Program-made: the position numbers and the translations under genes
Shown: positions 11,101 to 21,968 of the stretch, one piece after another
Layout: the number at the start of each line of letters is the position of its first letter
Position numbering within the stretch: position 1 is the first letter of the stretch
The notes under the pieces: model-generated
The model's database searches: none
What the model was told of the DNA's origin: nothing
Seen by the model: only the letters and a program-made list of their open reading frames with translations
Source: Miscanthus floridulus
Taxonomy: Eukaryota; Streptophyta; Magnoliopsida; Poales; Poaceae
Reading direction: 5' to 3'
Assembly: GCF_019320115.1 (NCBI RefSeq)
Contig: NC_089586.1
Span: 806,001-870,000 of the forward strand
Length of the DNA: 64,000 bases

Positions 11101-12440
11101 GAAGACAACTAGTGTGAACTGTTTGCTAGAACAGCCTGATCGATGGGCATCTTTTTGCACAGGATATGGTAACCGGTGGCAGCTATTTTGGGACTTACAC
11201 AACACAAAGATTGCATGGTTGCATTAGTAGTATTTGTGTTGTGTTTGAGCTGTCAAACTTTATCTGGAAACCAAGAACCTTTGGCCCTTTTCTATTTTCT
11301 TTAGAAGAAATGAACAGCCTTTAACAGCTGGCTATCAGAACACTAGCCTTGAAATGTAGTAGTAAGTTATGTGGCATGGTTGGTGCAAACCTGCATTGAC
11401 CCGTTGTATATAAGGTCGGTGCCTTGAAATCTTTGACTTTGAGTTCAGAGTGTCCTTGTGTGTGGATGTGTATCAGTGTATGGAGCTCCAGTTGCGCCAA
11501 GTCTAAGCTCTAGAGTGCAAAGTTTTGGACATTACACATGCACCTGCCAAGTAAAAGCATTTTTGAGAAGGTAGAAACTGCATATTATGAACTTTATTTA
11601 TCAGTCAGAAATTTCGTGAGTTTCGTTTGCAACCTTGGTCAGAATAGGCGATGGGAATATGATGAAGCAGAAATGGTTCTCCCTGGGTTTTCTTTTCCCA
11701 TTCTAATAGACTTATTGCATTTCTGTCCTAATTGAACTTGAAATTGGATTCAAAAGAAAGTTAATGTGAAATTTAAAGACAATACATTTGTGTAACATGG
11801 ATTGGAGCAATGACAATAACAAAGAGGGGAAATCGCCACACCAATTCATTGGGAAAAAAGACGAGCAAATTCCATCTATGCAATCAAAAGTATAATACTC
11901 GTCCCTCTATGTTACTGAAAAATACAGTATATTTTCCCTTCTGAGTCATCAATTTTTAATTGTGCGTCCCTGATGTGCCATGGTCATCACAATATCACAT
12001 GATTATTAAAAGTACACCTACACCGTTACACCGTCCCTTGTATCATTGTATGGTTAGCACTAGGAAAGCCATTCCAACCACAAACAAGGTGTCCAATGGT
12101 TGGATGTGGCACACAAAAGAAAGAAAACATTCTTCAGTTGCACAAAGACGCATGTCAAATTAAAATGCATCGACAGCGCAAGAAAGTTCCAAGTCGCCTG
12201 CTAGGGTTTAAGCACATTCTAAAACTTCAATAACTAACTTGCTAGTAGGAGCTTGCACGTGTATACGAAGTACCAAATACTCCCCGACATTTTAGGAATA
12301 ATATACGAAAGGCGTCGCTCCGGCAACAAGGAATTTATTCTGTGCAGACGCTTCCTCACCTAACCTATTTTCAGGCAAACGAATCCAACACTAACTTGAA
12401 GAACGAAGCGACCATGCCAAAAGCTTTGCAGAGATGTGAT
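11101..12440. other. 3' UTR of the NAC gene and intergenic sequence
   Basis: The first few hundred bases probably form the 3' UTR. No gene was seen. A block at about 11866-12010, including ATCAATTTTTAATTGTGC, is about 85% similar over its best 60 bases to 37536-37680. That suggests a dispersed or duplicated repeat. Confidence 0.45.
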
Positions 12441-12462
12441 CACGTGACCGGGGCTATTTATC
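12441..12462 (+). promoter_or_regulatory. G-box and TATA-like element before the PGG gene
   Basis: CACGTG (12441-12446) is a perfect G-box, and TATTTATC (12455-12462) is a TATA-like element about 90 bases before the ATG. G-boxes are bound by bZIP and bHLH factors, and ABA or light response is common. Regulation is inferred from position only. Confidence 0.5.
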
Positions 12463-12550
12463 ATCAGACAGCTGGCCGTTTGCTTGACATTGGCGAAGAA
12501 CACTTCGCCTCCTGATTCATTCATTTACCACAGAGGCACTGCGTGCCGCC

Positions 12551-15076
12551 ATGCCTTCGTCCATTGGAAATGGCAACGCTGGGCAAGCGGCGGAGCTCGG
12601 CAGCAAGGACCGGACATGGCAGATGCGCAAGTACCTCCTGCTACTCGCCATCCTGGTGGCAACGGTGACCTACGTGGCCGGTATGGACCCGCCGGGGGGC
12701 GTGTGGCTGGAGACCGAGGACGGCCACCGCGCCGGCGACCCGATCCTGCCCGACACCCGACCCATCCGGTACAGGGTGTTCTACCACGTGAACGCCACGG
12801 CGTTCGCGGCGTCGCTCGTGATCATCGTCCTCCTGCTGTTCCTGAGGAAGGACGCCATGCGCATGCTGCTGGCCGTGCGTGTCGCCATGGTGCTCGACCT
12901 GGTCTGCCTCATGCTGGCCTACGTCACCGGCGCCTGCAGGGGCTCTGCCATCACCGTCGTCGCCTCAGCACTCAGCGCCGCCGTGATCCTGCTTGTCCTG
13001 GTGGCCATATGGCTGCAACATTACGCGAAGAAGGCGGCGGCCGGGACCCAGAAAAGCAGCAGAGGCAGGCACCTCCACCGCGAGGGGCGCAAGATCCTGA
13101 TGCTGGTGTCCATCTTCGCGACGACGGCCACGTACACGGCGGGGCTGAGCCCGCCGGGTGGCTTCTGGGAGCATGACCATGGCCACCGCGCCGGAGACCC
13201 CATCCTGCTGGAGCGCCACGCGCGATGCTTCTTGGCGTTCTTGGTCTGCAACACCACTGCCTTCGCCGCGTCTCTCGTCACCATGACGCTGCTCCTGAGC
13301 AGACAGCTTTCCAAGGTCAGCGGGCACCTGAGCGCACCGTACGTGTGCGTCGCGGTGGCGCTGATCGGCCTGCTGGGAGCCTACGCAGCCGGGAGCTGCA
13401 GGGAGACGGACACCGCCGTCGGCGTCTACGTCCTCTGTTTGGTCGGTGCTGTTCTCGTGTGCATATCCATCATCGCCTACATCGAGAACCAGTGCACACT
13501 GGCATCACAAGCTCCTGAAGGAGAAGGACCACCGGACGGAGCGTCGCGAAACGGTGAGGCCGATACGAATCCACTGGACAAGGCTCGGTCTCTGATACTG
13601 CTCCTTGCCACTCTGACGGTGACCGTCACGTACCAAGCTGGTCTCAACCCACCCGGTGGAGTCTGGAAGGAGACCGGCGACGGGCACGTCAGCGGCGGCC
13701 TGGTCCTCCTCGAGACGCACACGAGGCGGTACAAGGCCTTCTTCTACTGCAACTCGGCTGCCTTCGTGGCGTCCATTGTCGTCTTCATCATGGTGCAGAG
13801 CAGGTCGCTGGTCAGCCAGGGTGGCCGGCACGCGCTGGAAGCCGCTGTCCTTCTGGACCTGTTGGCGCTCGTGGGAGCGTACGGCGCCGGGAGCTGCCGG
13901 GATGTACGCACCTCCGTCTATGTCTTCGCCTTGGCTGCTGCCGTCTTTGTGTACGTGGTGATCCATGTTGTGATCGAAAAGTCTTCTTCTGATTCTACGG
14001 TGACGACGGTGAGCAAGGAGGAGGTCGAGCTCGAGAAGAAGCGGAAGCTGCTGTTGCTCCTTGCAATCTTGGTCGTCACCATCACCTACCAAGCTGGGCT
14101 GACTCCGCCCGGCAAGTTCTGGCTGGAGCACGGCTCCGGCGACGAAGCGCACAAAGTGGGCGACCCGGTCCTGGCCGACAACTACCCGAGGCGGTACAAG
14201 GCCTTCTTCTACAGCAATTCCACAAGCTTCATGGCGTCCGTTGCCGTCACCGTCTTCCTGTTGAGCCGCAACCTGTCCAATACAGGCACAAGATACTGGA
14301 CCGCGCTCTATTTCTGCATGGGCGCCAGCTTCATCGGCCTGATGTGCGCCTACACTGCCAGCACCATGCTGACGGTGCGGCCGTCGTCCATCGTCGTCGC
14401 CTTGGTCGCCGTGGTGCTCGTCTTCACCGGCCTACACGCCATCCTCCACCATGGCAACGTCCCGAGGAGGTGGATTTCGCGGTGGTGGCATTGCTGTCCA
14501 TCGGACAACCACCACAAGACAGAGACCGGGAACGGGGACTCCAAATCCAAGCACTCCGCCAGCGTCGAGTACCGTGAGCGGTACAGGATGTGCAAGTACC
14601 TGATGCTGCTGGGGATCCTGGCCGCGAGCGTCACGTACCAGGCCGGCTTGGTCCCGCCGGGCGGCGTTTGGCCAACCGACGGTACCGGGCACGGCGCCGC
14701 AGGCGACCCAGTCCTCCGCGACACCGACACCCGCCGGTACCGCATGTTCTTCTACAGCAACTCGGCGTCCTTCGTGGCATCCGTCGTCGTCATCGTGGTC
14801 GTGCCGCTGCTGATGCAGGGGGCGCTGCCGGTGGCCGGCTGGCCCATGCCTGTCGGGGCGATGTACACGGTGGTCGTGCTTGACCTGCTTGGCCTCCTAC
14901 TGGCTTACGCCACCGGCAGCAGCAGGGACTGGGCCACGTCCTGGTACGTGCTCGCCATGGGCGCCACCGTGCTGACCTACGTCGCCATCTACAAAGTTTT
15001 ATCCTCCCGCGGCGGTGATTCTCGCCAGCAGCCGGACACGCAACAAATGCCGATACGTCGAGTAACTGAAATTTAA
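12551..15076 (+). CDS. Multi-pass membrane protein with five tandem PGG domains
   Basis: This is an 841-residue intronless protein made of five copies of the plant PGG domain, a four-helix membrane domain of unknown function. Each copy opens with a helix ending in TYxAG(M/L)xPPGG(V/F)W. The PPGG motifs sit at 47-50, 201-204, 367-370, 519-522 (PPGK in this copy) and 702-705, spaced 152-183 residues apart. Each copy then has a RRY(K/R)xFFY-like link, a helix beginning (T/A)(A/S)FxAS, and two more helices around a G(A/S)(C/S)R motif (127-130, 281-284, 447-450, 789-792). Copy 4 lacks that last motif. About 20 membrane helices are expected. Ankyrin repeats, usual in plant PGG proteins, are absent. 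Hydrophilic linkers separate the copies. Third-position GC is very high. The biochemical role is unknown. The ATG at 12551 is the first in frame, in the context GCCGCCATGC. Confidence 0.9.
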   Translation: MPSSIGNGNAGQAAELGSKDRTWQMRKYLLLLAILVATVTYVAGMDPPGGVWLETEDGHRAGDPILPDTRPIRYRVFYHVNATAFAASLVIIVLLLFLRKDAMRMLLAVRVAMVLDLVCLMLAYVTGACRGSAITVVASALSAAVILLVLVAIWLQHYAKKAAAGTQKSSRGRHLHREGRKILMLVSIFATTATYTAGLSPPGGFWEHDHGHRAGDPILLERHARCFLAFLVCNTTAFAASLVTMTLLLSRQLSKVSGHLSAPYVCVAVALIGLLGAYAAGSCRETDTAVGVYVLCLVGAVLVCISIIAYIENQCTLASQAPEGEGPPDGASRNGEADTNPLDKARSLILLLATLTVTVTYQAGLNPPGGVWKETGDGHVSGGLVLLETHTRRYKAFFYCNSAAFVASIVVFIMVQSRSLVSQGGRHALEAAVLLDLLALVGAYGAGSCRDVRTSVYVFALAAAVFVYVVIHVVIEKSSSDSTVTTVSKEEVELEKKRKLLLLLAILVVTITYQAGLTPPGKFWLEHGSGDEAHKVGDPVLADNYPRRYKAFFYSNSTSFMASVAVTVFLLSRNLSNTGTRYWTALYFCMGASFIGLMCAYTASTMLTVRPSSIVVALVAVVLVFTGLHAILHHGNVPRRWISRWWHCCPSDNHHKTETGNGDSKSKHSASVEYRERYRMCKYLMLLGILAASVTYQAGLVPPGGVWPTDGTGHGAAGDPVLRDTDTRRYRMFFYSNSASFVASVVVIVVVPLLMQGALPVAGWPMPVGAMYTVVVLDLLGLLLAYATGSSRDWATSWYVLAMGATVLTYVAIYKVLSSRGGDSRQQPDTQQMPIRRVTEI

Positions 15077-15422
15077 TAAACGGAAATTGCTCTGATACTC
15101 CTCTTTGTAAAAATTTTACAGATCTTAAAGCAGCTCATCTAACTAATTATTTTTGAATCTGTATACCAGTAAGTGGTTGCTTTAGCCCCTTTCAACAACC
15201 AGATTTTTTCCATACACTTGTAGCTATATTTACACCACTTTATTATTATATTTACAAATGTTTTTTAATGTAATTTATTGGACGGAATGGTGTAATTTAG
15301 AAATAACATAAATATATGTTAAATTTTACAAAAAAAAAGTTTTAAATTATTTCTATAGATTCCAAATATCAGACAAATACATGTCAAATTGTTCACCGAC
15401 GTGGATATATGGCAAATTACAT
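15077..15422. other. 3' flank of the PGG gene
   Basis: AT-rich sequence, probably 3' UTR followed by spacer. An AATAAA-like run lies at 15074-15079. No gene is seen. It ends abruptly at the retrotransposon junction at 15422/15423. Confidence 0.5.
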
Positions 15423-15658
15423 TCTTGGTTGGTGGGATTGTCGGGATTAATGATAGCATAATCATTCTCGGTTACATCCCATACTTGATCATTGATTGAA
15501 CTAAGATACACACTTATCTTTCTCTTCCAATAATCATAGCTTGTGCCATCAAAGAATGGTGGTTTGCCCCCCACATGGTTGAACACAACTTGAGCCATAA
15601 TTTGACACCGAGGTTGTTAAGCCTTCAATCAAACGGTGACCACGGCTCCGATACCACT
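15423..15658 (-). pseudogene. Truncated copia 5' end: primer site and first gag codons
   Basis: This is a near-identical copy of 23879-24113 containing the primer-binding site and the first 58 codons of gag, starting MAQVVFNHVGGKPPFFDGTS. It stops at 15423, where similarity to the full gag ends and unrelated sequence begins. It lies outside the left LTR of the copia element, so it belongs to a second element that shares that LTR. The frame happens to stay open to 15353 through unrelated DNA. Confidence 0.85.
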
Positions 15659-17607
15659 TGAAAGGTCCTAATATGGCTAGAGGGGGGGTGAATAGCCTAT
15701 TTAAAAATCTACAAATCAACTAGAGCAATTTGATTAGTATGACAAATAGCGTAATGCAAACTTGCTCTAGCTCTACAAGGGTTGCAAGCCACCTATCCAA
15801 CAATTCTAGTTACAATAAATACTTAGGCACACAAACTTGCTATGTAATTACTCACTAAGAGCTCTCAACCTTGCTACTCTAAAGAGCTCAACTAGATGAA
15901 TGTAAATAATAAAGCAAGCTCTCAATTCTAATTACACTAAAGAGCTTGTATCAACTAGTTTGCAAGAATGTAAATGAGTGAGTAGAGTGATTATACCGAC
16001 GTGTAGGGGATGAACCAATCACAAGATGAATATATAGCCAATCACCGGGAGAATGCCAAAGAAGAGAGACAATCGATTTTCTCCCGAGGTTCACGTGCTT
16101 GCCAACACGCTACGTCCCCGTTGTGTCGACCAACACTTGGTGGTTCGGCGGCTAAGAGGTGTTTCACAAACCTCGTCCACGCGATTGGACACCGCAAGAA
16201 CCGACCCACAAGTGAGGTAACTCAATGACACGAGCAATTTACTAGAGTTACCTTTCGGCACTCCGCCGGGGAAGGTACAACTCCCCTTACAATCACCGGA
16301 GACGGCCACGAACAATCACCAACTCGTGTCGATCCTCCACCGCTGCTCCAACCGTCTAGGTGGTGGCAACCACCAAGAGAAACAAGCGAAATCCGCAGCG
16401 CAACACGAATACCAAGTGCCTCTAGATGCAATCACTCAAGCAATGCACTTGGATTCTCTCCCAATCTCACAATGATGATGGATCAATGATGGAGATGAGT
16501 GAGAGGACTTTGGCTAAGCTCACAAGGTTGCTATGTCAATGAAAATGTGCAAGAGTTATCCTTTGAGCCGACCATGGGGCTATAAATAGAGCCCCCATCA
16601 AATAGAGTCGTTATACCCCTTCACTGGGCAAAAACGTGCTCTGACCGGACGCTCCGGTCATACTGACCGGACGCTGGCCCTCAGCGTCCGGTCGCCCGAT
16701 GGACGCCACGCGTCACCGGCTTCAAACGCTGTTCGTCAGAATTCAACGGCTACGAAGCTGACCGGACGCTCCGGTAAAACTGACCGGACGCTGAAGCTCC
16801 AGCGTCCGGTCGTTTCCAGTAAGCTCTCCGAGGCATGTTTTTTCGACCGGACGCGTCCGGTCCACCTTGACCGGACGCAGACCAGCGTCCGGTGCTCAAC
16901 CCTAGCGACTGTGCCGTCTGACAGCTCGACCGGACGCAGCCCTTCAGCGTCCGGTCGCTGAGTGACCCAGCGTCCGGTCAGTAGACCGACGCCAGCATCA
17001 TTTCGACCAACTCCATTTCAACTCTAACTTTTTCACCCTTGACCAAGTGTGCCAACCACCAAGAATTTTGCATCCGGCGCAATAGAAAATAGACATTTCA
17101 TTTTCCCAAAAGCGCCGAATCCCGCCTCGCAAGCTCGGTGGGAGGGAGAGAGGGACCCAAACCCATCTCAACCCTGCAAACACCTTGTGCACATGTGTTA
17201 GCATATTTTCACAAATATTTTCAAGGGTGTTAGCACTCCACTAGATTCTAGATGCATATGCAATGAGTTAGAGCATCTAGTGGCACTTTGATAACCGCAT
17301 TCCGATACGAGTTTCACTCCTCTTAATAGTACGGCTATCTATCCTAAATGTGATCACACTCACTAAGTGTCTTGATCACTAAAACAAAATGGCTCCTACA
17401 TTTTATACCTTTGCCTTGAGCCTTTTGTTTTTCTCTTTCTTCTTTTCCAAGTTCAAGCATTTGATCATCACCATGCTATCACCTTTGTCATGATCTTCGT
17501 CATTGCTTCATCACTTGGAGTAGTGCTACCTATCTCATAATCATCTTGATAAACTAGGTTAGCACTTAGGGTTTCATCAATTAACCAAAACCAAACTATA
17601 GCTTTCA
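15659..17607 (-). repeat. Copia 3' LTR (left), 1949 bp
   Basis: Starts TGAAAGGTCC and ends AGCTTTCA on the plus strand. The polypurine tract (minus strand AAAAAGGGGGAGATT, 17622-17608) adjoins the inner end, which makes this the 3' LTR. A palindromic TATA block (GGGGCTATAAATAGAGCCCC) lies near 16575. Short ORFs inside recur in the other LTR simply because the LTRs are duplicates. Confidence 0.93.
16640..16985. repeat. Cluster of CCGGACGC / GCGTCCGG motifs in the LTR
   Basis: Within about 350 bases the words ACCGGACGC and GCGTCCGGT alternate more than a dozen times, some fused into palindromes such as ACCGGACGCGTCCGGT. The same cluster occurs in the right LTR at about 25095-25440 with a few substitutions. 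The inverted units could form stem-loops or act as repeated protein-binding or methylation sites in the LTR. Function is unknown. Confidence 0.85.
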
Positions 17608-18724
17608 ATCTCCCCCTTTTTGGTAATTGATGACAACCCTTATACAAAGATATGAATTAAAGTTCATTTGAATCCATGTTGCTTGCCCAAGCATATTTAC
17701 CATATGTAAAGGATATAGGCAAGTTTCATGAACTCTATATGGTAGTAATTGCTCCCCCTACATATGTGCTAAGAGTTTGGATTGTAGCTTGCACATATGC
17801 TTAGATAGGAAATATAGGAGTCAATTTCTACCAAGTGATGCTAAGGTATAAGAGATAGACCTTTGAAGCGTGATACCTATCGGAGTGCACCAATATACCA
17901 TCCTTAGCATTATTAGTAACTAGACATACACAAAAACTAGAATACCCCATGAGATCAACATTAAAGGTAAGGGTCTAGTTTTCATAATGTGAGCATGAGT
18001 CTAGTTACTTTTAGCCTATGCATGCTAGTTTTTCATTTCATCATTCAAACCTATAACTAGCATACGCCACACAAGCATGGATGTTGAAACTTAGAATTTG
18101 TACCATGCGAGCAAATATATGAAATGTTCATTCAAATGCATCATACAAGTTTATGAGCTTGCTCCCCCTACTTATGTGCTCAAAATTTTAATTTATCCCT
18201 TTCCTTTAGCATATCTCTCCCCTTATGTCCAATACTCCCCTATCACTCATATCTTTGTTTCTCTCCCCCTTTGTCAACAATTAGCACAAAAGGTGAACTT
18301 AAATTATGGATAGGTTGGGGTGAAATCATGTGAAATGAGGATCATTTTCCCAATTTGGTTCAATCTAGATTACTTGCAAAAGATATTTAACTCGGTTTGA
18401 TCCAAGGACAAACTTCTTCACACCTCCAAATAAAGGTTATCTTGTACCATGTTGAGTTAAACACTTTATAGCTCATTTTCTAAATCAAACACTAGGTTTA
18501 CAAGCCCACAAACATGTCATATGCTACCACTAGATCATTTCAAACATACAAGCAATAGTGGTACCATATAAGCATCAAATTCATTTGATTTTCATGAATG
18601 AGCCTAGGACATGATAGGAATGACTAGATGCACTAAACAAGTCCTTAGTAATGAATGGATGACATGTCAATCAACTTTACCTTGCTTTGCTCGAAGGAGA
18701 GGCATGTCATATAATGGGGGTGCA
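17608..18724 (-). other. Copia 3' internal region with repeated polypurine tracts
   Basis: A 1.1 kb non-coding stretch lies between the pol stop and the 3' LTR. Four purine runs of the AGGGGGAG type on the minus strand lie at 17608-17622 (the PPT proper), 17751-17760, 18161-18170 and 18261-18270. Extra polypurine tracts are a known trait of the SIRE/Maximus lineage. Some members carry an env-like ORF here, but no intact ORF is present in this copy. Confidence 0.7.
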
Positions 18725-21700
18725 TCAACACATATTGGAGAAGTCAAGTATGTTCAATTCATTCCTTAGCTTGCAAAACCTCTTTTCATCAAGTGGCTTG
18801 GTGAATATGTCGGCAAGTTGATCTTCGGTGCCCACACTCTCTATGCAAATGTCCCCTTTTTGTTGGTGATCTCTTATGAAATGATGGCGGACATCAATAT
18901 GCTTTGTTCTTGAGTGTTGAATCGGGTTGTTGGTGAGCTTGACGGCACTTTCATTGTCACATAGCAAAGGCACTTGCTTGAACTTGATTCCAAAGTCACT
19001 CAAAGTAGCCTTCATCCAAAGTAATTGAGCACAACAACTACCGGCCGAAATGTACTCCGCTTCGGCGGTTGAAAGTGCTACACTATTTTGCTTCTTTGAT
19101 GACCAAGACACAAGTGATCTTCCCAATAATTGACATGTGCCCGATGTGCTCTTTCTCTCAACTTTGCATCCCGCATAATCCGAATCCGAATATCCAATCA
19201 ACTCAAATCTTGCTCCTTTGGGATACCATAATCCAACATGTTGTGTATGCTTCAAGTACCTCAATATTCTCTTTGTTGCCTTCAAATGACTTTCTCTTGG
19301 TGAGGCTTGAAATCTTGCACACATGCATACACTAAACATCACATCCGGTCTTGATGCGGTCACATAGAGTAGACTTCTAATCATAAACCGATACATCTTT
19401 TGATCCACCATGTTGCCACTAGCATCACTATCTAAGCTTCCACTTGTCCCCATTGGTGTACTAATAGCTTTGCTCTCATCCATTTCAAACTTCTTGAGCA
19501 TGTCCTTGATATACTTGCCTTGACTAACAAATGTGCCATTCTTCATTTGCTTGATTTGAAGACCAAGGAAGTAGCTAAGTTGTCCAATCATAGACATCTC
19601 AAACTCACTTGCCATCATCTTGCCAAACTCCTCACAAAATTCTTGATTTGTTGATCCAAAGATGATATCATCAACATAGATTTGCATTACAAATAAGTCA
19701 TTTCCAAGCCTTTTGGTGAAGAGAGTGGTGTCAACCTTTCCCATCTTGAATCCCTTAGAGAGTAGGAAATCCCTCAATCTCTCATACCATGCTCTAGGTG
19801 CTTGTTTCAATCCATACAAAGCCTTTCTCAACTTGAACACATGGTTGGGTTTCTTTTCATCTTCAAAACCGGGAGGTTGCTCAACATACACAAGCTCATT
19901 GATGTACCCATTGAGAAATGCACTCTTCACATCCATTTGATATAGCTTGATATTGTGGGCACAAGCATAAGCTAGCAAGATCCTAATTGCTTCCAATCTT
20001 GCAACCGGGGCATATGTTTCACCAAAGTCAAGACCTTCAACTTGAGTGTAACCTTGAGCCACTAATCTTGCTTTGTTCCTTATTACTATCCCATCTTGAT
20101 CTTGCTTGTTCCAAAAGACCCACTTAGTTCCAATCACATTATGATCCTTAGGCCTCTCAACTAACTTCCATACTTGGTTTCTTATGAAGTTGTTTAGCTC
20201 TTCATGCATAGCATTGACCCAATCAACATCATTCAAAGCTTCATCTATCTTCTTAGGCTCAATGGATGACACAAATGAGAAGTGCTCACAAAATGATGCC
20301 AATCTTGATCTTGTTTGCACACCTCTTGAAATATCACCAATGATAGTGTCCAATGGATGATCTCTTGCAACATTGGTTGGTTGAAGCACTTGCACTTGAT
20401 TACTAGCATTTGATTGATCACTTAGTTGAGATGATGAATTAGCCATTTGTTGATCTTGCACATTGCCATTACTAGTGCTTGCTTGGATTTGATCATGAGA
20501 ACCACTAGCTTGCACATTTGAGTTAGAGAGCACTTGATTCTTGTCATCTTCAATATCAATCACCTCTCTAGGCCTTATATCACCAATGTCCATGTTCTTC
20601 ATTGCATTGACCAATTGAGTGCCTCTTACATCATCTAGATTCTCATCTTCCTCTTGGGAACCATTTGTTTCATCAAATTCCACATCATGAACCTCCTCAA
20701 GAGTACCACTAGCCAAATTCCAAACTCTATAAGCCTTGCTAGTAGTGGAGTAACCAAGCAAGAAACCTTCATCACATTTCTTTTCAAACTTGCTCAATCT
20801 AGTGCATTTCTTCAATATATAGCATTTACATCCAAAAACCCAAAAGTATGCTATGTTGGGCTTTCTTCCATTCAATAGCTCATAGGGTGTCTTCTCCATC
20901 ATGGGGTGACAATAGAGTCGGTTGCTATAGTAGCAAGCCGTGTTGATTGCTTCGGCCCAAAATGAATGACTCACATTGTACTCACTCAACATTGATCTTG
21001 CCATATCAATAAAGGTTCTATTCTTTCTTTCAACTAGCCCATTTGATTGAGGAGTATATTTGGCCGAGAATTGATGTCTAATTCTAAATTCATCACATAA
21101 CTCATCAATTCTAGTGTTCTTGAATTCACTACCATTGTCACTTCTAACTTTCTTGATGGTTGTTTCAAACTCATTGTGAATGCCCTTGACAAATGATTTG
21201 AATATTGCAAACACATCACTCTTGTCACCAAGAAAGAATACCCAAGTGTATCTAGTGAAATCATCCACAATCACAAATCTATATTTATTTCCACCAATGC
21301 TAGTGTATGTGGTTGGTCCAAACAAATCCATATGCATCAACTCAAATGCCTTGGATGTACTCATCATGCTTTTCTTAGGATGTGTATTACCAACTTGTTT
21401 TCCGGCTTGACATGCACTACATAGCTTATCCTTTTCAAATGTGACATCTTTCAAGCCTCTAACTAAGTCATGCTTAATCAATTTGTTCAATTGTTTCATT
21501 TCAACATGACCAAGCCTTCTATGCCATAACCAACCCATGCTAGACTTAGTGATCAAACATGTTGACAATTGAGCCTCTCTAGTATTGAAATCAACTAAGT
21601 ATAGATTCTCATATCTAAATCCTTTGAATATCAAGTTTGAGCCATCTACACTTATGATCTCTACATCATCCACACCAAATATGCATTTGAAACCAAGATC

Positions 21701-21925
21701 ACACAATTGGGCTACCGACAATAGGTTGAAATTCAAGCTCTCTACTAGTAGCACATTGGAAATGCTCAAGTCATTGGATATTGCAATCTTACCAAGTCCC
21801 TTGACTTTGCCTTTGCCATTGTCACCAAATGTGATACTATCAATCCCATTGCTCTTGCTCTCATTGATTGAATTGAACATTCTTGAATTACCGGTCATGT
21901 ATTGTGTGCACCCACTATCAAGCAC
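18725..21925 (-). CDS. Copia pol polyprotein (protease, integrase, reverse transcriptase, RNase H)
   Basis: The open frame has 1066 codons from the residue before LDSGCT. The true frame begins upstream of that point and has no ATG. Aspartic protease: DSGCT at 3-7. Integrase zinc finger: H135/H140 with C169/C172. Integrase core: D200 (MDLFGPT), D263 (SDNGSEF) and E299 (LVERKN). Reverse transcriptase: MDVKSAFLNG near 664 and YVDD at 750-753. RNase H: SDSDYAG and STAEAEY near the end. No frame break interrupts these domains, so the protein could be functional. Gag ends 44 bases upstream in another frame. Expression would need readthrough, frameshifting or splicing; the sequence just before pol (TCTTTTTTTGTAG on the minus strand) looks like a splice acceptor. 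Confidence 0.93.
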   Translation of the reverse strand: MLDSGCTQYMTGNSRMFNSINESKSNGIDSITFGDNGKGKVKGLGKIAISNDLSISNVLLVESLNFNLLSVAQLCDLGFKCIFGVDDVEIISVDGSNLIFKGFRYENLYLVDFNTREAQLSTCLITKSSMGWLWHRRLGHVEMKQLNKLIKHDLVRGLKDVTFEKDKLCSACQAGKQVGNTHPKKSMMSTSKAFELMHMDLFGPTTYTSIGGNKYRFVIVDDFTRYTWVFFLGDKSDVFAIFKSFVKGIHNEFETTIKKVRSDNGSEFKNTRIDELCDEFRIRHQFSAKYTPQSNGLVERKNRTFIDMARSMLSEYNVSHSFWAEAINTACYYSNRLYCHPMMEKTPYELLNGRKPNIAYFWVFGCKCYILKKCTRLSKFEKKCDEGFLLGYSTTSKAYRVWNLASGTLEEVHDVEFDETNGSQEEDENLDDVRGTQLVNAMKNMDIGDIRPREVIDIEDDKNQVLSNSNVQASGSHDQIQASTSNGNVQDQQMANSSSQLSDQSNASNQVQVLQPTNVARDHPLDTIIGDISRGVQTRSRLASFCEHFSFVSSIEPKKIDEALNDVDWVNAMHEELNNFIRNQVWKLVERPKDHNVIGTKWVFWNKQDQDGIVIRNKARLVAQGYTQVEGLDFGETYAPVARLEAIRILLAYACAHNIKLYQMDVKSAFLNGYINELVYVEQPPGFEDEKKPNHVFKLRKALYGLKQAPRAWYERLRDFLLSKGFKMGKVDTTLFTKRLGNDLFVMQIYVDDIIFGSTNQEFCEEFGKMMASEFEMSMIGQLSYFLGLQIKQMKNGTFVSQGKYIKDMLKKFEMDESKAISTPMGTSGSLDSDASGNMVDQKMYRFMIRSLLYVTASRPDVMFSVCMCARFQASPRESHLKATKRILRYLKHTQHVGLWYPKGARFELIGYSDSDYAGCKVERKSTSGTCQLLGRSLVSWSSKKQNSVALSTAEAEYISAGSCCAQLLWMKATLSDFGIKFKQVPLLCDNESAVKLTNNPIQHSRTKHIDVRHHFIRDHQQKGDICIESVGTEDQLADIFTKPLDEKRFCKLRNELNILDFSNMC

Positions 21926-21968
21926 CCAATGCCTTCCTCCGGCTTTATAATTTACCTACAAAAAAAGA

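Noticed and set aside
12484..13176. 230-residue plus-strand frame overlapping the PGG gene
   Set aside because: It is a +1 shadow of the GC-rich PGG coding sequence, full of Arg/Pro/Gly/His, with no domain. The 841-residue frame explains the region.
16010..16228. 72-residue frame repeated identically at 24464-24682
   Set aside because: The identity follows from LTR duplication, the orientation is opposite to the element, and there is no known domain.
16640..16985. Spaced short repeats considered as a CRISPR-like array
   Set aside because: Units are inverted and irregularly spaced within an LTR of a plant retrotransposon. There is no repeat-spacer regularity.
17608..18724. Env-like ORF in the copia element
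   Set aside because: SIRE-lineage elements can have one here, but all frames are broken and no transmembrane or glycoprotein features are visible.
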